DNA from: Planctomycetota bacterium
GTDB taxonomy: Bacteria; Planctomycetota; UBA1135; JADKAF01
Direction: 5' to 3'
DNA length: 64,000 nt
NCBI GenBank assembly: GCA_016719295.1
Contig: JADKAF010000001.1
Location: 4,898,001 to 4,962,000 of the forward strand
Shown here: positions 15,575 through 22,890 of the stretch, piece by piece
Layout: each line of letters opens with the position of its first letter
Position numbering within the stretch: position 1 is the first letter of the stretch
Position numbers and translations under genes: made by a program
The notes under the pieces: generated by a model
Seen by the model: the letters and a program-made list of their open reading frames with translations, nothing else
The model's database searches: none
Told to the model about the DNA's origin: nothing

Positions 15575-17071
15575 ATGGCCCGCGGCGGGCTCGCGGCTCT
15601 CCTCGTCCTCGCGACGCCACTCGCCGCGCAAGAGCCCGCGGCCACACCGCCGAGCATGCCGCCGTTGGCGGCCGTCGGAGCGCACGAGCTGCGCTTCGGC
15701 GAGCGCGTGCTGCCCTACACGGCGCGCATCGAGACGCTCCTCCTCCGCGACGTCGCGGGCGAGCCCGAGGCGGAGTTCGTGGTCGCGAGCTATGTCGCCC
15801 GCGATGCCGACCCCGCGCGGCGCCCCGTCAGCTTCGCGTTCAACGGCGGCCCGGGATCGTCGTCGATCTGGCTGCACCTGGGCTTCGTAGGCCCGCGCCG
15901 CGTGATGGTGCCGAGCGACGCGCAGCAAGCCGGAGCGGCACCCTACGAGCTCGTCGACAACGCGGAGTCGCTGCTCGAGCAGAGCGACTTGGTCTTCATC
16001 GATCCCGTCGGCACCGGCTTCAGCCGTGCCGTCGGTAAGGGCAAGAACGAGGACCACTGGGGCGTCGACGAGGACGCGCGTTCGGTCGCGCGCTTCATTC
16101 AGCGCTGGGTCACGGAGCACGGCCGCTGGGCGAGCCCGAAGCTCGTGCTCGGCGAGAGCTACGGCGGGATCCGCGGTGCGCTGCTCGCGCGCGAGCTGCA
16201 GTCCGGCGCGATCGGCATGTCGCTCTCGGGGCTCGTCCTGATCTCGCCCGCGCTCGACATGGCGCTCGTCGACGGCCAGCCCGCCGACGCCACCTACGCC
16301 ACCGCGCTGCCGAGCTACGCCGCCACCGCGTGGTACCACGGCGCGCTGCGCGAGAAGCCCGCCGACCTCGAGGCCTTCCTCGGCTCGGTGCGCGTCTTCG
16401 TCGAAGAGGATTACCTGCCCGCGCTCTTCCTCGGCGATTCCCTCTCCGCGGAGCGCCGCAAGCACCTGGTGAACGAGCTCGCGCGCATCACCGGCCTCGA
16501 CGCGATCACCTGGGAGCGCGCGAACCTGCGCCTCTCCGTCGCGCGCTTCCGCGCCGAGCTCCTGCGCTCGCGCGGCCTCGTCGTGGGCCGCCTCGATGCG
16601 CGCTACACGGGACGCGAGAGCGACGATCTCCGCGAGACGCCGAGCGACGATCCCTTCTCGACCGCGGTCGGCGGCGCCTTCACCGCGGCGCTGCAGCAGC
16701 ACCACCGCGAGTTCTTCGGGCTGCACACGGAGCGCGTCTACGCGCTGCGCGCCGACTTTGGCAGCCACGTCTGGAAGCGCCCCGATTCCCTGCGCTCCTC
16801 CTTCTCCGGCTACCTCGACGTCGGCGGCGAGCTCGCGCGCGCGATGGAGAAGAACCGCGCGCTGCGCGTGTTCATCGGCAGCGGCTTCTTCGACCTCGCG
16901 ACGACCTTCTACGCCGCCGAGGTGAACGTCCGCCGCGCGCGCCTCCCGCGCGAGCGCGTGATGCTCCGCCACTATCCCGCGGGGCACATGATGTACGTGA
17001 ACGAGGAGAGCTCGGCGCGGCTCGCGCAGGACCTGCGGGCCTTCGTGGCGGAGTGCTCCGCGCCGCGCTGA
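15575..17071 (+). CDS. Secreted S10-family serine carboxypeptidase
   Basis: Exopeptidase of the alpha/beta-hydrolase S10 family, predicted to be exported (short N-terminal hydrophobic stretch ending near PLAAQEP); 498 aa. The oxyanion region FNGGPGSSS precedes the catalytic triad: Ser195 in GESYGG, Asp440 in GSGFFDLAT and His471 in AGHMMY. All three are in the expected order. It follows the intein-like gene by 4 bp and may be co-transcribed, although no functional link is obvious. Confidence 0.92.
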   Translation: MARGGLAALLVLATPLAAQEPAATPPSMPPLAAVGAHELRFGERVLPYTARIETLLLRDVAGEPEAEFVVASYVARDADPARRPVSFAFNGGPGSSSIWLHLGFVGPRRVMVPSDAQQAGAAPYELVDNAESLLEQSDLVFIDPVGTGFSRAVGKGKNEDHWGVDEDARSVARFIQRWVTEHGRWASPKLVLGESYGGIRGALLARELQSGAIGMSLSGLVLISPALDMALVDGQPADATYATALPSYAATAWYHGALREKPADLEAFLGSVRVFVEEDYLPALFLGDSLSAERRKHLVNELARITGLDAITWERANLRLSVARFRAELLRSRGLVVGRLDARYTGRESDDLRETPSDDPFSTAVGGAFTAALQQHHREFFGLHTERVYALRADFGSHVWKRPDSLRSSFSGYLDVGGELARAMEKNRALRVFIGSGFFDLATTFYAAEVNVRRARLPRERVMLRHYPAGHMMYVNEESSARLAQDLRAFVAECSAPR

Positions 17072-17090
17072 GCGGCGACGGCGAGGAGCC

Positions 17091-17915
17091 ATGAGCTCCG
17101 GACCCGCAGCTTCCTGGCCGCCTTGGCGCGAGCGCCTGCACGAGATCGTCTTCCGCTCGGACACGCGCTCCGGGCGGCTCTTCGATCTCGGGCTCTTGAT
17201 CGCGATTCTGGCCAGCGTGCTCGCGGTGATGCTGGAGAGCGTCCCCGAGATCCGCGCGGTGCACGCCGAAACGCTGTCCACCGCCGAGTGGAGCTTCACG
17301 CTGCTCTTCACAGCGGAGTACGCGCTGCGACTCCTCTGCGTGCGGAGCCCCGCTCGCTACGCGATGAGCTTCTTCGGCTTGATCGACTTGCTCGGGATCC
17401 TGCCGACCTATCTCGCGCTCTTCGTGCCCGGCGCGCAGGCGCTGATGACGATCCGCCTGCTGCGCATGATGCGCATCTTCCGCATCCTGCAGCTCTCGGC
17501 GTACGTCGGCGAGTCCGCGATCCTCTCGCGCGCGCTCCGCGCCAGCCGGCCGAAGATCGTGGTGTTCGTCGTGTTCGTGCTGAGCGTGGTCTGCTCCGTC
17601 GGCGCGCTGATGTACGTCGTCGAGGGACCCGAGCACGGCTTCACCAGCATCCCCGTCGCGATCTACTGGGCGATCGTCACCTTGACCACGGTTGGCTACG
17701 GCGACATCACGCCCGAGACCGGCATCGGTCGTCTCTGCGCCTCGGCGGTCATGATCCTCGGCTACGGAGTCCTCGCCGTGCCGACCGGCATCGTAACGAC
17801 CGAGCTCGCCTTCGCCTCACGCCTGCGCCGCACCACGCGCGTTTGCCCGGGCTGCGCGAGCGAGGACCACGAGGACGACGCGCTGCACTGCAAGCGCTGC
17901 GGGGCGAAGCTCTGA
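17091..17915 (+). CDS. Voltage-gated potassium channel with C-terminal zinc ribbon
   Basis: Six-helix ion channel, 274 aa. S1-S4 cover about residues 25-150, with an arginine-bearing S4 (RLLRMMRIFRIL, about 118-130). The pore helix is followed by the K+ selectivity filter TTVGYGD (about 199-205) and then S6 (ASAVMILGYGVLAVPTGI). The cytoplasmic C-terminus carries an unusual four-cysteine zinc-ribbon (CPGC about 253-256 and CKRC about 268-271), possibly a ligand- or redox-sensing tail. A 19-bp gap separates it from the S10 gene. Confidence 0.92.
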   Translation: MSSGPAASWPPWRERLHEIVFRSDTRSGRLFDLGLLIAILASVLAVMLESVPEIRAVHAETLSTAEWSFTLLFTAEYALRLLCVRSPARYAMSFFGLIDLLGILPTYLALFVPGAQALMTIRLLRMMRIFRILQLSAYVGESAILSRALRASRPKIVVFVVFVLSVVCSVGALMYVVEGPEHGFTSIPVAIYWAIVTLTTVGYGDITPETGIGRLCASAVMILGYGVLAVPTGIVTTELAFASRLRRTTRVCPGCASEDHEDDALHCKRCGAKL

Positions 17916-18012
17916 GATCGGCCACCGTGTGCGAGCGGCTCGGTGCTACCGGTCGGTTCCTGCGTCGTGTGGGCGCTTGCGCCGCGTGCCTCGCGACGGC
18001 GACTATCGAGAC

Positions 18013-18480
18013 ATGCACATGCCGCACCGCGAGCCCCGCGCCACGAGCAAGGCCTACGCCTATATCACCCGCGGCGAGGAGGTCCTCGTGCTCGTCGATC
18101 TCGCGGGCTCCTGGGCCGGCTTGCGCCAGCTCCCCGGCGGAACCCTGGAGGACGGCGAGTCACCCGAGGAAGGCGTGCTGCGCGAGAGCGCAGAAGAGAC
18201 CGGCTTGAGCGGTCTGCGCATCGTGCGCGCGCTCGGCGTGGTGGAGGGAACCTCGCCGCGGGACGCGCGCGAGTGGCAGGTGCGGCACTACTTCCATCTC
18301 GTGTGCGAGCCGCCGCCCGCGCGCGATCGCTGGGAGCACGTCGAGGCGACGCCGAGCGGCGGCGGCGGGCCGATCCCGCTGGACCTCGGCTTCGAGCCGC
18401 TGGAGGGGATCGAGCTCTACGCGCACTTCGGGTGCTACGCCGAGGAGCTCCTCCGCGCGCTGCGCGCGCGAACTCCCTGA
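18013..18480 (+). CDS. Nudix hydrolase
   Basis: Small (about 155 aa) Nudix-fold pyrophosphohydrolase acting on nucleoside-diphosphate-linked compounds; the exact substrate cannot be told. The Nudix box is complete: GGTLEDGESPEEGVL RE SAEE TGL (about residues 42-64), with the metal-binding REXXEE glutamates present. The ATG at 18013 is chosen because the frame upstream to a GTG at 17929 is not protein-like. Confidence 0.85.
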   Translation: MHMPHREPRATSKAYAYITRGEEVLVLVDLAGSWAGLRQLPGGTLEDGESPEEGVLRESAEETGLSGLRIVRALGVVEGTSPRDAREWQVRHYFHLVCEPPPARDRWEHVEATPSGGGGPIPLDLGFEPLEGIELYAHFGCYAEELLRALRARTP

Positions 18481-18534
18481 ACCCCTTCGCCCCAGGCGCG
18501 GGCAGAGGGGCGAGATCTCTCCGAGTCGACTCCC

Positions 18535-20055
18535 TTGCCCCAACTCCCCACCCGGCCCGGCGCCCTCGCCGCGGGCCTGCTCGTTCTCTGCGTTTCCGCT
18601 GCTCGTGCCCAAGAAGCACAAGACTTCGCCTTCGCGCGCGAGCACGTCCTCGGTACGAACCTGCGCCTCGTCGTGCGCTGCGGCTCGCTCGTCGCGGCTG
18701 AGCAGGCCGAAGCGCGCGCCCTCGCCGAGATCGCGCGCTTGGAGGCGCTGCTCTCGCGGCACGCGGAGTCGAGCGAGCTCCGCCGCTGGCAGGCGAGCGG
18801 CGGCGCCGAGAGGGAGCTCTCCGCCGATCTGCTGGCCGTGCTGCGCGCGAGCGATCGCTGGGAGCAGGCGAGCGACGGCGCGTTCAATCCCGCGGTGCAG
18901 GAGCTCGCTCTGCTCTGGGAGCGCGCCGCGGCGAACGGCAAGCCACCGGGGCTGAAGGAGCGCACGGAGCTGAAGAAGCGCTTGGCGCCACCGCACTGGG
19001 AGATCGCGGAGGGGAGCTCGAAGGCGCGCTTGCTCTCGACGAACGCGCTGACGCTCGACGGCCTCGCGAAGGGGTACGTCATCGATCGCGCCTTGGAGCA
19101 GGTGCTGCATGGCGCGGGCGCCGAGGGGATCACCGGCGCCCTGCTCGAGATCGGGGGCGATCTCGCGGTGATCGGCGCGATGGAGAGCGAGGTCGCGATC
19201 GTCGATCCACAGCACAAGGCCGACAACGAGCCGCCGGCGTTCCGCGTGCGCGTGGAAGGGCGCGCGGTCGCGACGAGCGGCGACTACCAGCGCGGCTTCC
19301 GGATCGGCGAGCGCTGGTACTCGCAGCTCTTCGATCCCGCGAAAGGGAAGCCCGCCGAGGGCATCCGCAGCGCGACGGCGATCGCGCCGAACGCGACGGA
19401 CGCCGATGCGCTGGCCACGATCCTCTGCGTGCTCGACGCGCCGCGCGGCTTGGAGCTGGTGCGGAGCTTCGAAGGCTGCGAGGCGGCGCTCCTCGACGCG
19501 GAGGGCACCTGGCATCAGACCAGCGGCTTCCGCGCGCTGCGCAGCGACGTTCCGCCGCCGGGTGCGGCGGCCGCCGATGCTTCGTGGTCGACGCGCTTCG
19601 AGCTGGCCCTCGAGTTCGAGCTCGTGCGCGGGAGCGGGCGCGGCTATCGCCGGCCCTACGTCGCGGCGTGGATCGAGGACGAGAGCGGCGCCGCCGTGCG
19701 CACGCTGTGTCTCTGGATCGAGCAGCGCCAATGGCTGCGCGATCTGCGGCGCTGGACGAAGCTCGATCGCGCGCGCGTCGCCGCGGGCGGCGCTCCGCTC
19801 GTCGATGCGATCTCGCGCGCGACGCGCGCGCCGGGGAAGTACGAGCTGCTCTGGGACGGCAAGGACGACCAGGGGAACCCGCTGCCCGGCGGCCGCTATC
19901 ACCTCTGCTTGGAGGTCGTGCGCGAGCACGGCAGCTACCAGATCCTGCGGAAGTGCTTCGACACCTCGGCGGAGCCCTTCGAGCTCGACCTCGGCAGCAA
20001 CGACGAGGTCGGCTCCGCGATCGCGCGCTACCGCGCGCGCGGCGCCGCGCGATGA
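18535..20055 (+). CDS. apbE: FAD:protein FMN transferase (ApbE) fused to DUF2271
   Basis: Exported flavin transferase that attaches FMN covalently to Thr/Ser of periplasmic redox proteins. A signal peptide (ending near SAARAQ) precedes an ApbE domain (about residues 30-320) with LDGLAKGYVIDRAL, LLEIGGDLAVIG, VATSGDYQRGF and the metal-site segment SATAIAPNATDADALATIL. A DUF2271 domain follows (about 340-500: RRPYVAAWIEDESG, LWDGKDDQGNPLPGGRYHLCLEV), a fusion seen in flavin-based electron-transfer loci. The start is a TTG (18535). The stop overlaps the next ATG by 4 bp (ATGA), so the PepSY-type protein is probably its functional partner. Confidence 0.9.
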   Translation: MPQLPTRPGALAAGLLVLCVSAARAQEAQDFAFAREHVLGTNLRLVVRCGSLVAAEQAEARALAEIARLEALLSRHAESSELRRWQASGGAERELSADLLAVLRASDRWEQASDGAFNPAVQELALLWERAAANGKPPGLKERTELKKRLAPPHWEIAEGSSKARLLSTNALTLDGLAKGYVIDRALEQVLHGAGAEGITGALLEIGGDLAVIGAMESEVAIVDPQHKADNEPPAFRVRVEGRAVATSGDYQRGFRIGERWYSQLFDPAKGKPAEGIRSATAIAPNATDADALATILCVLDAPRGLELVRSFEGCEAALLDAEGTWHQTSGFRALRSDVPPPGAAAADASWSTRFELALEFELVRGSGRGYRRPYVAAWIEDESGAAVRTLCLWIEQRQWLRDLRRWTKLDRARVAAGGAPLVDAISRATRAPGKYELLWDGKDDQGNPLPGGRYHLCLEVVREHGSYQILRKCFDTSAEPFELDLGSNDEVGSAIARYRARGAAR

Positions 20056-20660
20056 GCGCAAAGGCGAAGCTGCGCCTCGCCGGCTGGATCCGCTGGCTGC
20101 ATCTCTATCTCTCGCTGGTGAGCTTCGCCGCGCTGCTCTTCTTCAGCGCGACCGGGCTCACGTTGAATCACCCGAGCTGGCTCGGCGGCGATGCGCCACG
20201 GCTCGAGGAGTTCGAAGGCTCGCTGCCCGTCGACTGGCTCGCCCCAGACGATGCCGCCGGCGGCGCGGTGCGCCGCTTGGAGATCGTCGAGCGGCTTCGT
20301 TCCACGCATGCGTTGCAAGGCGCGCTCGACGCCTTCGAGATCGACGAGGAGCAGTGCATCCTCTCGTTTCAGGGCCCCGGCTACGCGGCGGATGTGATCG
20401 TGGAGCGCGCGAGCGGAACCTATGCGCTCAGCATCAGCCGCCCGACCTGGGTCGCCTACGCGAACGACTTGCACAAGGGCCGCCACGCCGGCTCGTCCTG
20501 GTCGCTGCTGATCGATGTCGCCGCGGTGCTGGGCGTGCTCGTCTCCGCGACCGGCCTCTTGCTGCTCTTCTGCTTGAAGAAGCGCCGTCGCACCGGGCTC
20601 GTCGTGATCGCGATCGGCGCGGCGGCCGTCGTCGCCGTGGCGTGGCTGCTCGTGCCGTGA
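20052..20660 (+). CDS. PepSY-associated membrane protein, partner of ApbE
   Basis: 202-aa inner-membrane protein of the PepSY-TM type. An N-terminal helix (RWLHLYLSLVSFAALLFFSATGLTLNH) with conserved His is followed by a periplasmic PepSY-like domain (about residues 45-140) and two C-terminal helices (LLIDVAAVLGVLVSATGLLLLFCL and LVVIAIGAAAVVAVAWLL). Such proteins shuttle electrons across the membrane in flavinylation-linked systems. Translational coupling to apbE-DUF2271 supports this. No clear FMN-attachment motif is present in it, so it may be the transmembrane conduit for another flavoprotein. Confidence 0.82.
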   Translation: MSAKAKLRLAGWIRWLHLYLSLVSFAALLFFSATGLTLNHPSWLGGDAPRLEEFEGSLPVDWLAPDDAAGGAVRRLEIVERLRSTHALQGALDAFEIDEEQCILSFQGPGYAADVIVERASGTYALSISRPTWVAYANDLHKGRHAGSSWSLLIDVAAVLGVLVSATGLLLLFCLKKRRRTGLVVIAIGAAAVVAVAWLLVP

Positions 20661-20748
20661 GCGGAGCTCCGTGGCTCGCGGCGTCTCGCGAGCACGATGA
20701 ATCCGCGGACCCAGGTCACCTTCGCGCTGCCACTCTGGTCCTCGCGAC

Positions 20749-21018
20749 ATGGAAACGCTGCTGCGTCTCGATGCCAGTCCGCGAGCCGAGGGCTCGCATT
20801 CGCGGGCTCTCGCCGATCACCTCCAAGCGCTCTGGGAGCACGCGCCTCCCGGCGGCATGGTCCTTCGGCGCGATCGCGCCGCGGAGCAGATCCCGCATCT
20901 GCACGCACCTGCGCTCGCGAGCGGATCGGAGCCCGGTGCCGAACTCGAAGCCGAGCTCGCGGAGCAGCGCGCCGCGGCCGAAGCGTTCGCCGCCGCGCTG
21001 CAGCGCGGCGATCACGTC
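20749..21018 (+). pseudogene. Truncated FMN-dependent NADH azoreductase-like gene
   Basis: The first 90 residues match the start of AzoR-type FMN quinone/azo reductases (METLLRLDASPRAEGSHSRAL, PGGMVLRRD, QIPHLHAP, ending at LQRGDHV). Just where the FMN-binding SPMYNF motif should come, the sequence turns into an arginine-rich translation without protein character. The remaining 110 or so residues are missing. The loss coincides with the broken end of a DUF3095 gene on the other strand (21159), which suggests one deletion removed the 3' parts of both. Confidence 0.6.
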
Positions 21019-21158
21019 TCGCTCGAGCTGAGCTTGGCGCGATGCGCAGATGCGCGCGGATGGCGGCGGCGTGGTGGCGGCGACAACGCCGTTGCACGAC
21101 GCCGCGTCGATCGCGCGGAAGAGCTCGAGCACCTCGGCGTAGGTGCGCGCGCGCGCAG
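21019..21158. other. Junction between two gene remnants
   Basis: 140 bp between the broken azoreductase and DUF3095 genes. The minus strand reads YAEVLELFRAIDAASCNGVVAATTP, which looks protein-like but could not be placed in a family. It may be a further remnant. No intact gene is supported. Confidence 0.35.
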
Positions 21159-21515
21159 CTACGCGAGGGGGACGAGGGCCGCGCGCAGCACGAGCCCGAA
21201 CTGCCGCTCCGCGATCTGCATCATCGCGCGCAGCGCGTCGCTCGCGGCCTCGCGCGCGCTCGCCGGCAGACAGAGCGTCGCGCCATCGCCGCCGAAGACG
21301 TAGGGGATCTCGAGCGGCTGCACGGCGTTCCGCACGGCGACGATCGCCGAGGCGCCGAGCGGGTTCACGTCCTTCCAGAGGCCGCGCGCGATGGCGCCGG
21401 TCGAGCCGACGAGGTTCGCGATCGCGACGATCCAGTCGTCGGGCAGCGGGGCGAAGCTCCGCGGATCGGCGATGGCCTCGAAGTCCGCGTGGATCGGAAG
21501 TGCTTCGTAGCTCAA
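21159..21515 (-). pseudogene. Truncated DUF3095 gene (N-terminal part)
   Basis: 118 residues match the beginning of DUF3095 proteins (YEALPIHADFEAIADP, PDDWIVAIANLVGSTGAIARG, NPLGASAIVAVRNA, PYVFGGDGATLCLP, LVLRAALVPLA). These are normally close to 390 aa and resemble nucleotide-cyclase-like sensor proteins. Here the frame stops at 21159. The likely start is TTG at 21515, which overlaps the stop of the upstream gene in TTGA. The truncation point faces the broken azoreductase gene. Confidence 0.6.
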
Positions 21516-22120
21516 CGGATCGCGAAGCAGACCGCGTTCCCCAGGAACGGCGGACCCACGGGCCCGAGGGTCTGATGGATCGATTGCACGTACGCCTCGT
21601 AGCCGCTCAGCGTGGGATCGACCGGGATCTGCACCGAGAACTGCGCCGAGCCGATGCTCGCGCCGCCGCCGAGGAGGTAGATCGGCGGTGCGACGAGGAG
21701 CGTGCCGAGGGAGAGATCGATGGGCATGTAGAGCGGACCGCTGCCGAGGAGCGCCGCGTTGAAGCTCATCCCGGGCCCGGTGAGCGTGAACGTGAGCGTG
21801 CTCCCGAGCGTCGGATTGCCCGAGAAGGCGAGGTGGCCCGAAGCGGGCTGGACCTGCGTGACGTCGATGACGGTGCAGAGCAGGCCGCGATCGACGCCTT
21901 GCAGGTCGACGACCTGACCGGTCCAGAGCGAGAGATCCACGGCGCGGCTCACGAGGTAGACGCGCGTGCACTCGAGGCGATGCGTCAGGCGCTGGTTGCA
22001 GATCGTCGGCCCGTTGATCGCCTCCAGGCGACCGACGATGCGGATCGGAGCTTGCGCGTGGAGCGACGGCGCGGCGAGCGCGCTGGCGAGGAGAACGAGG
22101 GCGGCGAGGATACGGAGCAT
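21512..22120 (-). CDS. Secreted beta-rich protein of unknown function
   Basis: 202-aa exported protein. Signal peptide MLRILAALVLLASALAAPSLHAQ leads into a mature domain with IRIVGRLEAINGPTICNQRL, CTRVYLVSR and VDLQGVDRGL. It ends in a beta-rich tail typical of planctomycete secreted proteins: GHLAFSGNPTLGSTLTFTLTGP, LLGGGASIGSAQFSVQIPVDPTLSGYEAYVQS, GPPFLGNAVCFAI. The ATG at 22120 directly begins the signal peptide. It lies 40 bp downstream of the pseudo-protease gene and overlaps the truncated DUF3095 gene. Confidence 0.65.
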   Translation of the reverse strand: MLRILAALVLLASALAAPSLHAQAPIRIVGRLEAINGPTICNQRLTHRLECTRVYLVSRAVDLSLWTGQVVDLQGVDRGLLCTVIDVTQVQPASGHLAFSGNPTLGSTLTFTLTGPGMSFNAALLGSGPLYMPIDLSLGTLLVAPPIYLLGGGASIGSAQFSVQIPVDPTLSGYEAYVQSIHQTLGPVGPPFLGNAVCFAIR

Positions 22121-22160
22121 GGCTGGACTTGGCGGCTGGGCTCGGCGGCGGGGCTCGGAA

Positions 22161-22874
22161 TCAGAGGAAATCGCGCAGCGAGCGGCCTTGCAAGAGCTGA
22201 GGCTTCCAGGCACCGGCATCGCGCAGATCCTGCGCGATCCCATAGACGTCGTTCCGTACCTCGAAGGTTCCCGCGCTGCGCAGCGGAAAGCGCAGGAGCC
22301 CCAAGCCGCCATTCCCGACGCAGATGCCGATGAGCTTCGCGCGCGGGCGCTCGTGCAGGAAGAGCGGTGCGCCGCGATAGTGCGCCGGGATGCCGAAGCT
22401 CAAGTGCAGCTCGGGGGCTTGGAGCCCGCGCTCGGCCGCGCGCTCCTCGAGGACATTGCCCTCGCTGGAGCGGTAGGCCGCGCGCGCGTGATGCGTCCCG
22501 TCCGCCGGCTCCCACGCGACGCAGCCGTAGGCGTGGACGCGCTCCCACAGCAACGAGGCGGCGCTACGCCCGGCCCAGGTGAAGGGGCTCTGCGTCGCGA
22601 CCTCCGCGCGCCCGATCGCGATCTCCCACGGCGGATCGGCGAACTCGTGCACGGCGATCGGCACCAACGAGACCGGCGCGTGTCGATCGGCGAGCCGCAC
22701 CGCTAGGCCGAGGCGCGTGCCCGGCTTCGGCTCCGAGAAGCTCGAACTCGCGGTGAGGAAGGTGCCGTCCCCATCGAGGAAGAACGCGGTGCCGACGATC
22801 TCGAGAGCGGAGCTCGGCGGGCCCTCGGCGGGCAGGCGCACGACGGCGACGACGTGATCTTGGACGGAGGGCAT
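22161..22874 (-). CDS. Degenerate trypsin-like protease domain protein
   Basis: 237-aa cytoplasmic-looking protein (no signal peptide) resembling a DegP/trypsin-type fold: VGTAFFLDGDGTFLTASSSF corresponds to the region of the catalytic His, and HLSFGIPAHYRGAPLFLHE to the active-site serine loop. The His is absent (TASSSF instead of TAAHV) and the serine position reads YRGAP rather than NSGSP. It is therefore probably inactive and may act as a binding module. It is the last of five tightly spaced genes, 16 bp after the TssB-TssC fusion, in the T6SS effector operon. Confidence 0.6.
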   Translation of the reverse strand: MPSVQDHVVAVVRLPAEGPPSSALEIVGTAFFLDGDGTFLTASSSFSEPKPGTRLGLAVRLADRHAPVSLVPIAVHEFADPPWEIAIGRAEVATQSPFTWAGRSAASLLWERVHAYGCVAWEPADGTHHARAAYRSSEGNVLEERAAERGLQAPELHLSFGIPAHYRGAPLFLHERPRAKLIGICVGNGGLGLLRFPLRSAGTFEVRNDVYGIAQDLRDAGAWKPQLLQGRSLRDFL

Positions 22875-22890
22875 GGGGCGCCGGTGGCGT

